The position numbers and the translations under genes were made by a program. From Pseudorhodobacter sp. E13 (GTDB lineage: Bacteria > Pseudomonadota > Alphaproteobacteria > Rhodobacterales > Rhodobacteraceae): 64,000 nucleotides of DNA. The stretch is taken from positions 1 through 64,000 of the forward strand of contig NZ_RPEN01000151.1 of the NCBI RefSeq assembly GCF_003991405.1, given 5' to 3'. A model generated the notes under the pieces. The model was not told the origin of the DNA. It searched no databases and saw only the letters and a list, made by a program, of their open reading frames with translations. This document shows, one piece after another, positions 52,486 through 62,114 of the stretch (the stretch's first letter is position 1; each line of letters starts with the position of its first letter).

Positions 52486-53582
52486 GCGATGCCCTCCCGC
52501 AGGCTGGCCACCATGGCAGGCCGGATCACCCCGCCCACCGCAGGGATAGAGCGCCCCTGCCCCAGCACCGCCGTGAGCGCGTCATAGCGCCCGCCCGAGG
52601 CGACGGGTGGCAGATCGCCCGTGGCGTGAAAACTGAACACGAACCCATCGTAATATTCCATCGACGACCGCCCGTGGCTGGCCGCAAAGGGCAGGTCCGA
52701 CGGGTTGATGCCATGGCGTTCCAGCGCGTCCAGCCGGGTGGCGAAACGGTCCACGGCGGGTTCAATCGCGGGCAGCATCCCCGTAATCCCACGCAAATGC
52801 GACAGAGCCGACCGCGCCGGGGCCTGAAGCGTCAGCAGATCATAGAGCAAGGCCGCCTCGGGGGCTTTCAAGGCTGGCGTTTCGGCATCTTCGATCAAGG
52901 CTTCGGCGCGGCTGGCAATCTCGGCCTCGGACCGCAGGCCGGTCATCGGGCCTGCCGCCGCGATCAGATCGGCCACCGCCGCACTGCCCAGCCGCGCCAG
53001 CAGGTCGGCGCGGGCTTGAGGCAGCGCCGCGCGGCCCGAAAACCGGTCCAGCAATTTGCGAAAGCGCGCGGGCCGCCAGATATGGCGCAGCAGGGCTGCC
53101 TTGCGGCGCGCGCTGGTGGAAAGCCCATGCACCGCCGCCATCAAGATGCCGATATCCCCAGTCGCAGGGCGCAGGCCCAATGGCGCCAGAAGCCCATGAA
53201 ACAGCGCGAATAATTCGGCATCCGCCGCCTCGGGCGCGGTGCGATCAAACAGCTCGAACCCGACTTGCAAATATTCGCTGGCGCGCGGGCCAAGGTGATC
53301 TTGCTTGCGATACACCTCGCCGATGTAGCAATAGCGCGCGGGTTCTGCGCCGTCTTTCATATGCGCCTGGACCACTGGCACCGTGAAATCCGGCCGCAGC
53401 ATCATTTCGCCGCGCAAAGGGTCATTGGTCACATAGGCACGGGCGCGGATATCCTCGCCGTAAAGGTCCAGCAGGGTTTCGGCGGGCAGCAGCGTGTCTG
53501 CCTCTACCGCCACGGCCCCTGCGGCTTTGAAAGCGGCGAACAGCGTTTCCGCCTCGGCGCGGATGGCGGCGCGGCTGGTCAT
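52482..53582 (-). CDS. hisZ: ATP phosphoribosyltransferase regulatory subunit
   Basis: A 366-residue histidyl-tRNA-synthetase-like protein without tRNA-charging activity, the regulatory partner of short HisG. Class II synthetase motifs are recognisable ([28 protein letters not shown], and a late [15 protein letters not shown]). It overlaps hisS upstream and hisG downstream by 4 bases each. Start at 53582. Confidence 0.93.
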   Translation of the reverse strand: MTSRAAIRAEAETLFAAFKAAGAVAVEADTLLPAETLLDLYGEDIRARAYVTNDPLRGEMMLRPDFTVPVVQAHMKDGAEPARYCYIGEVYRKQDHLGPRASEYLQVGFELFDRTAPEAADAELFALFHGLLAPLGLRPATGDIGILMAAVHGLSTSARRKAALLRHIWRPARFRKLLDRFSGRAALPQARADLLARLGSAAVADLIAAAGPMTGLRSEAEIASRAEALIEDAETPALKAPEAALLYDLLTLQAPARSALSHLRGITGMLPAIEPAVDRFATRLDALERHGINPSDLPFAASHGRSSMEYYDGFVFSFHATGDLPPVASGGRYDALTAVLGQGRSIPAVGGVIRPAMVASLREGIA

Positions 53583-55066
53583 GGGGCCAACATCTTTTTG
53601 ACTTCGGCCACCAGATCGCGCAGCGGCACCTCGACCTGCGCGGGGCGGTCTTTCCACTCCTCCAGCGTGGCATTTTCGGCGATTTTCGCGCCAAGGATCA
53701 GGTCTTTCAGCACCACCACGCCTTTTGCCGCCTCATCCCCGCCTTGGATAATGGCAATGGGGCTGCCGCGTTTATCGGCGTATTTCAACTGGTTGCCGAA
53801 ACTCTTGGGGTTGCCCAGATACATTTCCGCGCGAATACCCGCGCGGCGCAATTCGCCCACCATGGCCATGTAATCGGCCATACGGTCGCGGTCCATCACC
53901 GTGACCACCACGGGGCCTTGGGCGGTGGTTTCCGCCTCCCCCCGCTCCAGCTTTTTCGCGCGAAGGGCGGCGAGCAACCGGTCCACCCCAATGGAGACGC
54001 CCGTGGCCGGAACCGCTTGCCCGGTAAACCGCTTCACCAGATCATCATAGCGCCCACCCCCGGCAACAGACCCGAACTGCCGCTTGCGGCCCTTCTCGTC
54101 GAGGATTTCAAAGGTGAGTTCAGCTTCATAAACCGGGCCTGTGTAGTAGCCGAGGCCGCGCACGACCGACGGGTCGATGACGATGCGGTCGGGGCCGTAG
54201 CCTTGGGCTGCGAGCAGATCGGCGATCATCTCCAACTCCGCAACGCCTTCAGCGCCAATTACCGAAGTTCCAACCAGTGCGCGCAACCGCGCCACGGTTT
54301 CTGCCCCATTGGCGCGCTTGGCATCCATAAAGCCCATGATGACCTCAGCGGCATCTGCCCCCAAGCCCGCGCCTTTGGTGAAATCGCCGCTTTCGTCCTT
54401 GCGCCCCGCACCCAACAGCGCGCGCACGCCGTCCGGCCCAAGGCGGTCCAGCTTGTCAATCGCGCGCAGCACGATGCCGCGTTCGGCTTCTTTGTCGTCG
54501 CCCGACAGGCCCGCAACCTCCAGAACACCATTCAGCACTTTGCGGTTGTTCACCCGGACGATGTAATCGCCCCGCTCAATCCCGACCTCTTCCAAAGCAT
54601 CGGCCAGCATCGCGCAAATCTCGGCGTCTGCGGCCACGCTCGGTGCGCCCACGGTATCGGCATCGCATTGATAGAATTGACGGAAACGGCCGGGGCCGGG
54701 CTTTTCATTGCGCCAGACGGGGCCATAGGCATAGCGGCGATAAGGGGTGGGCAGATCATTGCGGAACTGGGCTGCAACGCGCGCAAGCGGAGCTGTCAGG
54801 TCATAGCGCAGGGCCATCCAATCGCCATCTTCATCCTGCCAGCCGAACACGCCTTCATTCGGGCGGTCCACATCGGGCAGGAATTTGCCCAGCGCCTCCA
54901 CCGTTTCCACGGCGCTGGTTTCCAAGGGGTCAAAGCCATACCGCTCATACACTTGCGAGATTTTGTCCAGCATCGCGCGGCGTTCCACCACATCGGCACC
55001 GAAGTAATCGCGAAAGCCTTTCGGCGTTTCGGCGCGTGGTTTGCGGGGTTGTTTGTCTTTGGCCAT
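53579..55066 (-). CDS. hisS: Histidyl-tRNA synthetase
   Basis: A 495-residue class II synthetase that charges tRNA-His. Motifs: PKGFRDYFG at the N-terminus, [12 protein letters not shown] (motif 2 region), [20 protein letters not shown], the histidine-specific [17 protein letters not shown] and [15 protein letters not shown] (motif 3 region), and a C-terminal anticodon domain. First gene of hisS-hisZ-hisG. Confidence 0.96.
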   Translation of the reverse strand: MAKDKQPRKPRAETPKGFRDYFGADVVERRAMLDKISQVYERYGFDPLETSAVETVEALGKFLPDVDRPNEGVFGWQDEDGDWMALRYDLTAPLARVAAQFRNDLPTPYRRYAYGPVWRNEKPGPGRFRQFYQCDADTVGAPSVAADAEICAMLADALEEVGIERGDYIVRVNNRKVLNGVLEVAGLSGDDKEAERGIVLRAIDKLDRLGPDGVRALLGAGRKDESGDFTKGAGLGADAAEVIMGFMDAKRANGAETVARLRALVGTSVIGAEGVAELEMIADLLAAQGYGPDRIVIDPSVVRGLGYYTGPVYEAELTFEILDEKGRKRQFGSVAGGGRYDDLVKRFTGQAVPATGVSIGVDRLLAALRAKKLERGEAETTAQGPVVVTVMDRDRMADYMAMVGELRRAGIRAEMYLGNPKSFGNQLKYADKRGSPIAIIQGGDEAAKGVVVLKDLILGAKIAENATLEEWKDRPAQVEVPLRDLVAEVKKMLAP

Positions 55067-55137
55067 GGGGAAACCCTTTGCAGCTTATGCGTGGGCGGTG
55101 TAGCGGAAGGGGCACGGCGCTTCAAGCGAGGGATGAC

Positions 55138-55335
55138 ATGACAGACAGGATTGACGCTTTGGAAGAGCGGGTCGCGCATCTGATCCATACGGTGGACGAG
55201 CTTTCGGATGTCGTGGCGCGGCAAGCCGATGAGATTGACCGCCTGACGCGGCGCATGGCCTTGGTGCTGGACCGGATGTCGGGGCCGGATGAAAATGGCG
55301 CGGTATTCACCGACCAACGCCCCCCGCATTGGTAG
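55138..55335 (+). CDS. slyX: SlyX family protein
   Basis: A 65-residue coiled-coil protein. The pattern RIDALEERVAHLIHTVDELS, then VVARQADEIDRLTRRM and the terminal PPHW is the SlyX signature. Function unknown. The start is the ATG at 55138 with GAGGGA upstream; the open frame is far longer upstream but belongs to the hisS shadow. Six bases before the next gene. Confidence 0.85.
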   Translation: MTDRIDALEERVAHLIHTVDELSDVVARQADEIDRLTRRMALVLDRMSGPDENGAVFTDQRPPHW

Positions 55336-55341
55336 GCCCAC

Positions 55342-55782
55342 ATGGCGCGGTTCCGGGTTTGGCTGTGGCGGCTGGCCATGCTGGCAAGCATGGGGATGGC
55401 GCTGTTTTTCGCGTGGTTCAGCATCGCCCCGTTTGAGACAGTGGGCGATCCGACATTCGACACGGTGATATGGCGGGCGCGGGCATGGGAAGGCGGGCCT
55501 GTGTTTGCCCAGCTTGCCGGGGTGGTCGCGTGGCTGCTTTCTGCGCTGATGGCGGGGCGCTGGGGCCGTGGCCTGCTGTGCCTAAGCGCGGGGGGGATGC
55601 AGTTTCTGTGCCTGCTGGCCATGGCCAATGAATATGGCAGCCTGATCCAATACGGCGATCTGCGCGATGCCTATGACATCGCCGCGCATAAGCTGATGGT
55701 CAGCCGAGTGCTGACACTTGGCCTTGCGCTTGGCAGCCTTGCCTTGGGGGCCTTGGCCCGCAGCGGGCACGTGCGGGGCTGA
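55342..55782 (+). CDS. Small membrane protein of unknown function
   Basis: A 146-residue protein with about four hydrophobic segments (11-30, 55-75, 80-95 and 122-140). I recognise no family. It follows slyX by 6 bases, so it is probably co-transcribed with it and perhaps with the following AbrB-type gene (68 bases later). Confidence 0.65.
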   Translation: MARFRVWLWRLAMLASMGMALFFAWFSIAPFETVGDPTFDTVIWRARAWEGGPVFAQLAGVVAWLLSALMAGRWGRGLLCLSAGGMQFLCLLAMANEYGSLIQYGDLRDAYDIAAHKLMVSRVLTLGLALGSLALGALARSGHVRG

Positions 55783-55850
55783 CGCCCAAGACGCGCGGTC
55801 TTGCCATTGCCGCGCCGTGGTGGTCATTTGGCGCAGGAAAGCGCAGGCAT

Positions 55851-56930
55851 ATGACCCCCATTCGCATCGGCAAAACCCGGATTGACCCCGCCGCCCTGTT
55901 GGCGACATTGGCACTTGGCACCCTTGGTGGCGGGGTCGGGCATCTGCTGGGCCTGCCCTTGGGGTATCTGATGGGGTCTTTGCTGCTGGTGGCGATCTGG
56001 TCGGTGCGGGGCTGGCGCGTGCTGGGCCAGCCGATCCACCTGCCGCAACCGCTGCGCATGTGTTTCATCCCGATTGTGGGCGTGGGCATCGGTGGCGCCT
56101 TTACCCCCGGCCTGTTCCAAGAGGCGGCGGGGTGGTGGCCCAGCGTGCTTGGCCTGTTCCTCTTTATCCCTTTGGCGCATTTCATCAGCTACCGGATTTA
56201 CCGCGCGGGCGGTCTGAGCCCGGTGACGGCCTATTTCGGCGGCGTTCCCGGCGGGTTGATTGAAAGCGTGGTGATGGGCGAGGAAGCCGGGGCCGATGTC
56301 GCCTTGCTGACGCTGATCCAGTTTCTGCGGCTGATCCTGACCATCGTTTCGGTGCCGCTGATCTTTCTGGCGCTGACGGGGCATAGCGTCGGGTCATCGG
56401 CGGGGGTGGCGATGGCAGGGGCGGAAAACCCGTTGGAGGCGCTGGATATTCTGGTGCTGCTGGTTGCGGCGGCGGGTGGCTATGCGCTTGGCCGCGTCTT
56501 GCACTTTCCCGCCCCCATCCTGACGGGGCCGCTGGCCGCTTCGGCCCTCGCGCATCTGTTGGGGCTGACGGATGCCGTGCCGCCGGGCTGGACGCTGATC
56601 GTTACGCAAATCGTGGTCGGCACGGGGTTGGGTGCGCGGTTTACCGGCATGGGCGGGGCGATGCTGCGGCGCGGGGTGGCGCTGGGGCTGGTGTCGGTAG
56701 GGGCCTCGCTGATATTGGCTTTTGCCTTTGCCGAAGTGCTGCATCTGACGGTGGATATGCCCATCGCCGCCGTATTTCTGGCCTTTGCCCCCGGCGGCGT
56801 CACGGAAATGAGCCTGATCGCGTTAAGCCTGCATATCAGCGTGGTCTTTGTGTCGCTGCACCATGTCTTACGGATTTTGCTGGCGATCAGCTTTGCCCGG
56901 CTCTTTGCCAGCCGCGTGACCAAGGGCTAG
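55851..56930 (+). CDS. AbrB-type membrane protein (PF05145)
   Basis: A 359-residue membrane protein with ten or so helices and two internal repeats, each starting with a GGGVGHLLGLPLGYLMGSL- or FPAPILTGPLAASALAHLLG-like segment. Each repeat continues with a glycine-rich GVPGGLIES or APGGVTEMSLIAL motif. The family was named after AbrB of E. coli and is also annotated as an ammonia mono-oxygenase regulator; it has no proven enzyme activity and may be a transporter. Ends 8 bases before the convergent dnaE stop. Confidence 0.85.
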   Translation: MTPIRIGKTRIDPAALLATLALGTLGGGVGHLLGLPLGYLMGSLLLVAIWSVRGWRVLGQPIHLPQPLRMCFIPIVGVGIGGAFTPGLFQEAAGWWPSVLGLFLFIPLAHFISYRIYRAGGLSPVTAYFGGVPGGLIESVVMGEEAGADVALLTLIQFLRLILTIVSVPLIFLALTGHSVGSSAGVAMAGAENPLEALDILVLLVAAAGGYALGRVLHFPAPILTGPLAASALAHLLGLTDAVPPGWTLIVTQIVVGTGLGARFTGMGGAMLRRGVALGLVSVGASLILAFAFAEVLHLTVDMPIAAVFLAFAPGGVTEMSLIALSLHISVVFVSLHHVLRILLAISFARLFASRVTKG

Positions 56931-56938
56931 GGCCGGGG

Positions 56939-59900
56939 CTACAGCTCTTCGACCATCACCACGCCTGACATGGCCTTCAGCGCCCCTTTGACCTGCGGCG
57001 TCACCGGGTATTCGCTGGGCAGATCGAGATCAATCTCTTGCCCGGTTTCCGCATCCGGCACGCAGATCGTGACCGCCGCGCGGTTGCGCCCGCCATCCTT
57101 GGCCACCCGCGCCAGCAGCGCCGCGACCGAGGCCGCCGCATCCGTCTTGTCGATATGAATACGAATAGCCGAACCGCCCGCCTCGGCGGCCACGCTGTCA
57201 ATCGGTTGCGCCCCGCGGGCCAGCAGTTTCAACGTCTCGCCTTCGAGCGTCGCCTCGACCGTCAGCACAACATTCATGCCGGGTTCCAGCACATCGCGCG
57301 CGGCCTCCAGCGTGTCGGAAAACACCGTCACCTCATAAAGCCCTGTCGGATCAGACAGTTGCACAAAGGCAAAGCGATTGCCCCGCGCCGATTTGCGTTC
57401 CTGCTTGGAACTGACCGACCCCGCAATCTTGGCCACCATCGCGCCGCCTTCGGCCCGCGCGGTAATTTCGGCCAAGGTGGAAACGCCCTTGCGCTTCAGC
57501 GGCACCATGTAATCATCCAGCGGATGGCCCGAGAGGTAAAAGCCGATGGCCTTGTGTTCCTCGGTCAGCCGTTCCACCGGCAACCAGTCATCGCGCGACC
57601 CAAGGCGCGGTTCCGGCACATCTTCGCCCGCCTCACCGAACAGGCTGACTTGGTTGGAATTTTTCGCCTCATGGATCGCGGCGGAATAGGCGGCCAGCCC
57701 GTCCAGCGCCTCAAACACGCGGGCGCGGTTGGGATCAAGCTTGTCAAAAGCCCCGGCGCGGGCCAGCATTTCCAAGGGCCGCTTGCCCACCCGCTTCAAA
57801 TCCACCCGCCGCGCGAAATCGAACAGCGTGGCAAAGGGCTTTTCGCCCTGATCGGTCTGGCGGGCCGCGACGATCATCTTCATCGCCTCTACGCCCACGT
57901 TTTTCAGCGCGCCCAGCGCATAGACCAGCGCGCCATCCCGCACCGTAAAGGTGGCAAGCGAGGCGTTGACACAAGGCGCAATCGTCTTGATGCCCAGCTT
58001 GTCCACCTCGCGCTTGTAGACGGCAAGTTTGTCGGTCAGATGAATATCGCAGTTCATCACACCGGCCATGAATTCAACCGGGTAATTCGCCTTCAGATAA
58101 GCCGTTTGATACGACACCACCGCATAGGCCGCCGCGTGGGATTTGTTGAAACCGTAGTTTGCAAATTTCTCCAGCAAGTCAAAGACTTCACCCGCCTTTT
58201 TCGCATCGACATTATGGGTTTTCTTGGCACCTTCGATGAATTTCGGGCGTTCCTTCGCCATTTCCTCGGCGATCTTTTTCCCCATCGCGCGGCGCAACAG
58301 GTCCGCGCCGCCAAGCGAATATCCCGCCATGACCTGCGCGATCTGCATCACCTGTTCCTGATAGACGATGATGCCTTGGGTTTCGGCCAGCAGATGGTCA
58401 ATTGTGGGATGAACGGATTCAATCTCGCGCAGGCCGTTCTTCACCTCGCAATAGGTCGGAATATTCTCCATCGGGCCGGGACGATAGAGCGCGACCAAGG
58501 CCACGATATCCTCGATGCAGGTCGGTTTCATGCGCCGCAGCGCATCCATCATGCCGCTGGATTCCACCTGAAACACCGCCACGGTTTTGGCGGCAGCATA
58601 AAGCTGATAGGTCTTTTCATCATCGAGGGGGATCATGGCAATATCCAGATCCACCCCGCGCAGACGCAACAGGTTCAGCGCCGATTGAATCACCGTCAGC
58701 GTTTTCAGGCCCAGAAAGTCAAACTTCACCAATCCCGCCGCTTCGACCCATTTCATGTTGAACTGGGTGGCGGGCATATCGGATTTCGGGTCCTGATACA
58801 GCGGCACCAGTTCATCCAAGGGCCTGTCGCCAATCACCACGCCCGCCGCGTGGGTCGATGCGTTGCGCAGCAGGCCTTCGATCTGCTGGCCGTAATTCAG
58901 CAGCCGTTCGACCACTTCTTCCTTGGCGGCTTCACGCAGGCGCGGCTCATCCGCCAGCGCCTTGGTGATGGAAACGGGTTTGACCCCTTCGACCGGGATC
59001 ATCTTGGACAGCCGGTCCACCTGCATGTAAGACATCTGCAAAACCCGGCCCACATCGCGCACCGCAGCCTTGGACAGCAGCGCACCAAAGGTAATGATCT
59101 GCCCTACCCGGTCGCGCCCGTATTTTTCCTGCACATATTGAATCACCTCCTCGCGGCGATCCATGCAGAAGTCGATATCGAAGTCGGGCATCGACACCCG
59201 TTCCGGGTTCAAAAAGCGTTCGAACAGCAAGCTGTAGCGCAAAGGATCAAGATCGGTGATCGTCAGCGCATAAGCCACCAACGAGCCCGCACCCGACCCC
59301 CGCCCCGGCCCTACGGGGATGCCGTTATCCTTGGCCCATTTGATGAAATCAGCCACGATCAGGAAATAGCCGGGGAACTTCATCCCGATGATGATATCCA
59401 GCTCAAAATCCAGCCTTGCCTGATAATCCTCGACACTGACCGCATGAGGGATGACCGCCAGCCGCGCCTGCAACCCCTCATTGGCCTGACGGCGCAATTC
59501 ATTCACCTCATCATCGGCGAATTTGGGCAGGATCGGCGGATGCTTGGCCACTTTGAACGCACAGCGCCGCGCGATCTCAACGGTGTTTTCCAGCGCTTCG
59601 GGCAAATCGGCGAACAGGGTCGCCATCTCGGCCTCGGTCTTGAAATAATGCTGCGGGGTCAGGCGGCGGCGGGGTTGTTGCTGATCGACATAGGCGCCTT
59701 CGGCAATGCAGATCAGCGCGTCATGCGCCTCATACATCTCGGCCTTGGGGAAATAGACATCATTGGTCGCGACAAGGGGCAGCCCCATGTCATAGGCCAT
59801 CTCGATAAACCCGCGCTCCGACCCGCGCTCACCTTCGGTCAATTGGCCACCCGCGCCGGGATGGCGCTGCAATTCCACATATAAACGGTCGCCGTAAGCC

Positions 59901-60391
59901 GCCGCAAGCCGCTGCATCAGCGCGCGCGCCTTGGGAAGTTGCGCGGTTTGCAACAGCTTGCCCACCGGCCCTTCGGCCCCGCCTGTCAGGCAGATCAAAC
60001 CTTCGGCATGCGCCGCCAACTGCTCCAGCGTGACCTGCGGCAATTGCCCGCCGGTGCCGACATACAGGCAGGTGTTCAGCTTCATCAGATTCATGTAGCC
60101 CGCCTGATTTTGCGCCAGCAACACCAGCGGCGCGGGCGCGCGCGGCTTTTCGCCGGGCTGCGGCGGGTCATAGGCCAGACTGATCTGGCAGCCCACAATC
60201 GCCTGCACCCCTGCGCCTGCGGCAAGGGTCGAAAATTCCAGCGCCGCGAACATGTTATTGGTATCCGTCACCGCCACGGCAGGCATGTTCTGCCCGGCAC
60301 ACAGGCCGATCAGCTTTTTCAGCGGCACCGCCCCTTCCAGCAAGGAATATTCGGTATGGGTGCGCAGATGGATGAATCGAGGTGCTGTCAT
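56939..60391 (-). CDS. dnaE: DNA polymerase III alpha subunit
   Basis: The replicative polymerase, 1150 residues, of DnaE1 type. The N-terminal PHP domain starts with FIHLRTHTEYSLLEGAV. The polymerase catalytic acids lie in PGRGSGAGSLVAYAL and PDFDIDFCMDRREEVI; GFNKSHAAAYAVVSYQTAYL marks the fingers. The tail carries an OB-fold region. Start at 60391; a frame start at 60400 adds three residues. Long frames on the opposite strand are shadows. Confidence 0.96.
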   Translation of the reverse strand: MTAPRFIHLRTHTEYSLLEGAVPLKKLIGLCAGQNMPAVAVTDTNNMFAALEFSTLAAGAGVQAIVGCQISLAYDPPQPGEKPRAPAPLVLLAQNQAGYMNLMKLNTCLYVGTGGQLPQVTLEQLAAHAEGLICLTGGAEGPVGKLLQTAQLPKARALMQRLAAAYGDRLYVELQRHPGAGGQLTEGERGSERGFIEMAYDMGLPLVATNDVYFPKAEMYEAHDALICIAEGAYVDQQQPRRRLTPQHYFKTEAEMATLFADLPEALENTVEIARRCAFKVAKHPPILPKFADDEVNELRRQANEGLQARLAVIPHAVSVEDYQARLDFELDIIIGMKFPGYFLIVADFIKWAKDNGIPVGPGRGSGAGSLVAYALTITDLDPLRYSLLFERFLNPERVSMPDFDIDFCMDRREEVIQYVQEKYGRDRVGQIITFGALLSKAAVRDVGRVLQMSYMQVDRLSKMIPVEGVKPVSITKALADEPRLREAAKEEVVERLLNYGQQIEGLLRNASTHAAGVVIGDRPLDELVPLYQDPKSDMPATQFNMKWVEAAGLVKFDFLGLKTLTVIQSALNLLRLRGVDLDIAMIPLDDEKTYQLYAAAKTVAVFQVESSGMMDALRRMKPTCIEDIVALVALYRPGPMENIPTYCEVKNGLREIESVHPTIDHLLAETQGIIVYQEQVMQIAQVMAGYSLGGADLLRRAMGKKIAEEMAKERPKFIEGAKKTHNVDAKKAGEVFDLLEKFANYGFNKSHAAAYAVVSYQTAYLKANYPVEFMAGVMNCDIHLTDKLAVYKREVDKLGIKTIAPCVNASLATFTVRDGALVYALGALKNVGVEAMKMIVAARQTDQGEKPFATLFDFARRVDLKRVGKRPLEMLARAGAFDKLDPNRARVFEALDGLAAYSAAIHEAKNSNQVSLFGEAGEDVPEPRLGSRDDWLPVERLTEEHKAIGFYLSGHPLDDYMVPLKRKGVSTLAEITARAEGGAMVAKIAGSVSSKQERKSARGNRFAFVQLSDPTGLYEVTVFSDTLEAARDVLEPGMNVVLTVEATLEGETLKLLARGAQPIDSVAAEAGGSAIRIHIDKTDAAASVAALLARVAKDGGRNRAAVTICVPDAETGQEIDLDLPSEYPVTPQVKGALKAMSGVVMVEEL

Positions 60392-60683
60392 GCGGCCCAA
60401 GTTAGACAGAACACCGGGCCAGCGAAAGCCATAGCGCCCCGAAGCGGGCAGATTTCTTTCGGCCCAAGCACTGCGCCCGCGCGCGGCCCCGCTGCCGCAT
60501 TTTCAAGCGAAACCAAAAGCAGTTCCAGTATTTTCAAGCAAGATTGTGTTTGCAATTGACCCCAACCAACGGCTTGATGACAAGTAAGACCTGAGAAAAG
60601 AAAAGGCGCATGATCCGCTTTACGCCGCATCGGGCGGGCATGCAGGGGCCTTGGGTGCAACAGAGGGTGGCGGATTTTAAGAC
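60392..60683. other. Divergent promoter region dnaE / xdhA
   Basis: About 290 bases with no gene. It should hold both promoters; I see no clear operator. The xdhA start at 60684 has only a weak ribosome site (GGGTGGCGG 13 bases before). Confidence 0.4.
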
Positions 60684-62114
60684 ATGACGGATATCGCGTT
60701 TCACCTGAACGGAACGCCGGTTTGGCTTTCGGATGTCGCGCCGACCCAAACCCTGCTGGACTGGCTGCGCGAAACGCGCGGCCTGAAAGGCACCAAGGAA
60801 GGCTGCAACGAAGGCGATTGCGGCGCCTGCACGGTGATCGTCACCGACCAGAACGGCCCCAAGGCGCTGAACGCCTGCATCCTGTTCCTGCCGCAATTGC
60901 ACGGCAAAGCCATTCGCACCGTTGACGGGCTGACCGCCCCCGATGGCACCCCCCACCCGGTGCAAGAGGCCATGGTCAGCCATCACGGCTCGCAATGCGG
61001 CTTTTGCACACCGGGTTTCGTGATGTCGATGGTTGCCGCCCATACCACCGGGCGCAAAGACCATGACACAGCACTTGCCGGAAACCTTTGCCGCTGCACC
61101 GGCTACGCCCCGATCATCCGCGCGGCAAAGGCCGCCGAAACCGCCCCTGTCCCCGACTGGCTCAAGGCCGAAACCGACCCTGCTTTCTTTTCGGCACAAA
61201 TATCCTCGGGGGGGAAGGGCGCGATCGCGCCCGCTGGGGGGGCAGACAGCCCACCCTCCCCCGTTTGCCGCCCGACAACGACGGATGACCTGGCGACCTG
61301 GTATGCGGCCAACCCAAACGCAACCCTGATCGCAGGGGCCACCGATGTCGGGCTTTGGGTTACGAAACAGCTCCGCGACCTTGCGCCCGTGGCCTTTCTG
61401 GGTGGCATCGCCGAGTTGAAAACTATCCATGACAGCGGGGCGCGTCTGCATGTGGGTGCAGGTGTCACCATCAACCAGCTGATGGAGGCAGTCGCGCCCA
61501 GCCTGCCCTCTTTCGCGGAACTGCTGCGCCGCTATGCCAGCGACCAGATCCGCAACGCCGCCACGATCGGTGGCAATATCGCCAATGGCTCACCCATCGG
61601 CGATGGCCCGCCCGCGCTGATCGCACTGGGGGCGCGGCTGCATCTGCGGCGCGGGGCGGATCGGCGTGATATGGCACTGGAGGATTTCTTCCTCGATTAC
61701 CGCAAACAAGATCGCCTGCCGGGCGAATTTGTCGAAGCCGTCAGCTTTTCCCATACCGCCCCTGCTCTGCGCTGCTACAAACTCTCCAAACGCTTTGATC
61801 AGGATATTTCCGCCGTCTGCGGTTGCTTCAATGTCACCCTTGAAAACGGCAGCGTGCAATCGGCCCGCATCGCCTTTGGCGGCATGGCGGGCACCCCAAA
61901 ACGCGCGGCCAAGGCCGAGGCCGCGATGCTGGGCAAACCCTGGAGCATGGAAACCATCATCGCCGCCCGCAGCGCGATGCAAGGCGATTTTACCCCGCTC
62001 AGCGATATGCGCGCCTCTGCCGCCTACCGGACAGAGACGGCGGGCAATATGCTGATCCGCTATTTCCATGATCTGTCTGGCTTGCCCGTCAATGTGTTGG
62101 AGGTGACGCCATGA
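60684..62114 (+). CDS. xdhA: Xanthine dehydrogenase small subunit (FeS + FAD)
   Basis: A 476-residue subunit. Two [2Fe-2S] clusters come from [14 protein letters not shown] with LNAC, and [13 protein letters not shown] with [11 protein letters not shown]. The FAD domain from about 215 has [16 protein letters not shown] and [19 protein letters not shown]. Between the two, residues about 165-200 form a glycine/proline-rich linker encoded by an inserted palindromic repeat (61182-61232). The linker does not disrupt any domain. Translationally coupled to xdhB (ATGA). Oxidises hypoxanthine and xanthine in purine breakdown. Confidence 0.93.
   Translation: MTDIAFHLNGTPVWLSDVAPTQTLLDWLRETRGLKGTKEGCNEGDCGACTVIVTDQNGPKALNACILFLPQLHGKAIRTVDGLTAPDGTPHPVQEAMVSHHGSQCGFCTPGFVMSMVAAHTTGRKDHDTALAGNLCRCTGYAPIIRAAKAAETAPVPDWLKAETDPAFFSAQISSGGKGAIAPAGGADSPPSPVCRPTTTDDLATWYAANPNATLIAGATDVGLWVTKQLRDLAPVAFLGGIAELKTIHDSGARLHVGAGVTINQLMEAVAPSLPSFAELLRRYASDQIRNAATIGGNIANGSPIGDGPPALIALGARLHLRRGADRRDMALEDFFLDYRKQDRLPGEFVEAVSFSHTAPALRCYKLSKRFDQDISAVCGCFNVTLENGSVQSARIAFGGMAGTPKRAAKAEAAMLGKPWSMETIIAARSAMQGDFTPLSDMRASAAYRTETAGNMLIRYFHDLSGLPVNVLEVTP
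61182..61232 (-). repeat. Palindromic repeat inserted in xdhA (copy 1)
   Basis: The core GCTTTCTTTTCGGCACAAAT, followed by ATCCTCGGGGGGG, matches the complement of the xdhB copy at 31 of 32 positions plus one extra base. It is followed by a perfect 16-base palindrome GGGCGCGATCGCGCCC (61217-61232). The repeat keeps the xdhA frame open and falls in an inter-domain linker. Confidence 0.75.

Noticed and set aside
53744-55141. A 465-codon plus-strand open frame
   Set aside because: Antisense shadow of hisS. Its partner frame that runs into slyX was likewise trimmed to the true slyX start.
57038-59884. A 948-codon plus-strand open frame
   Set aside because: It lies antisense to dnaE, has histidine/arginine-rich composition without domains, and is a mirror of dnaE codon bias in GC-rich DNA.
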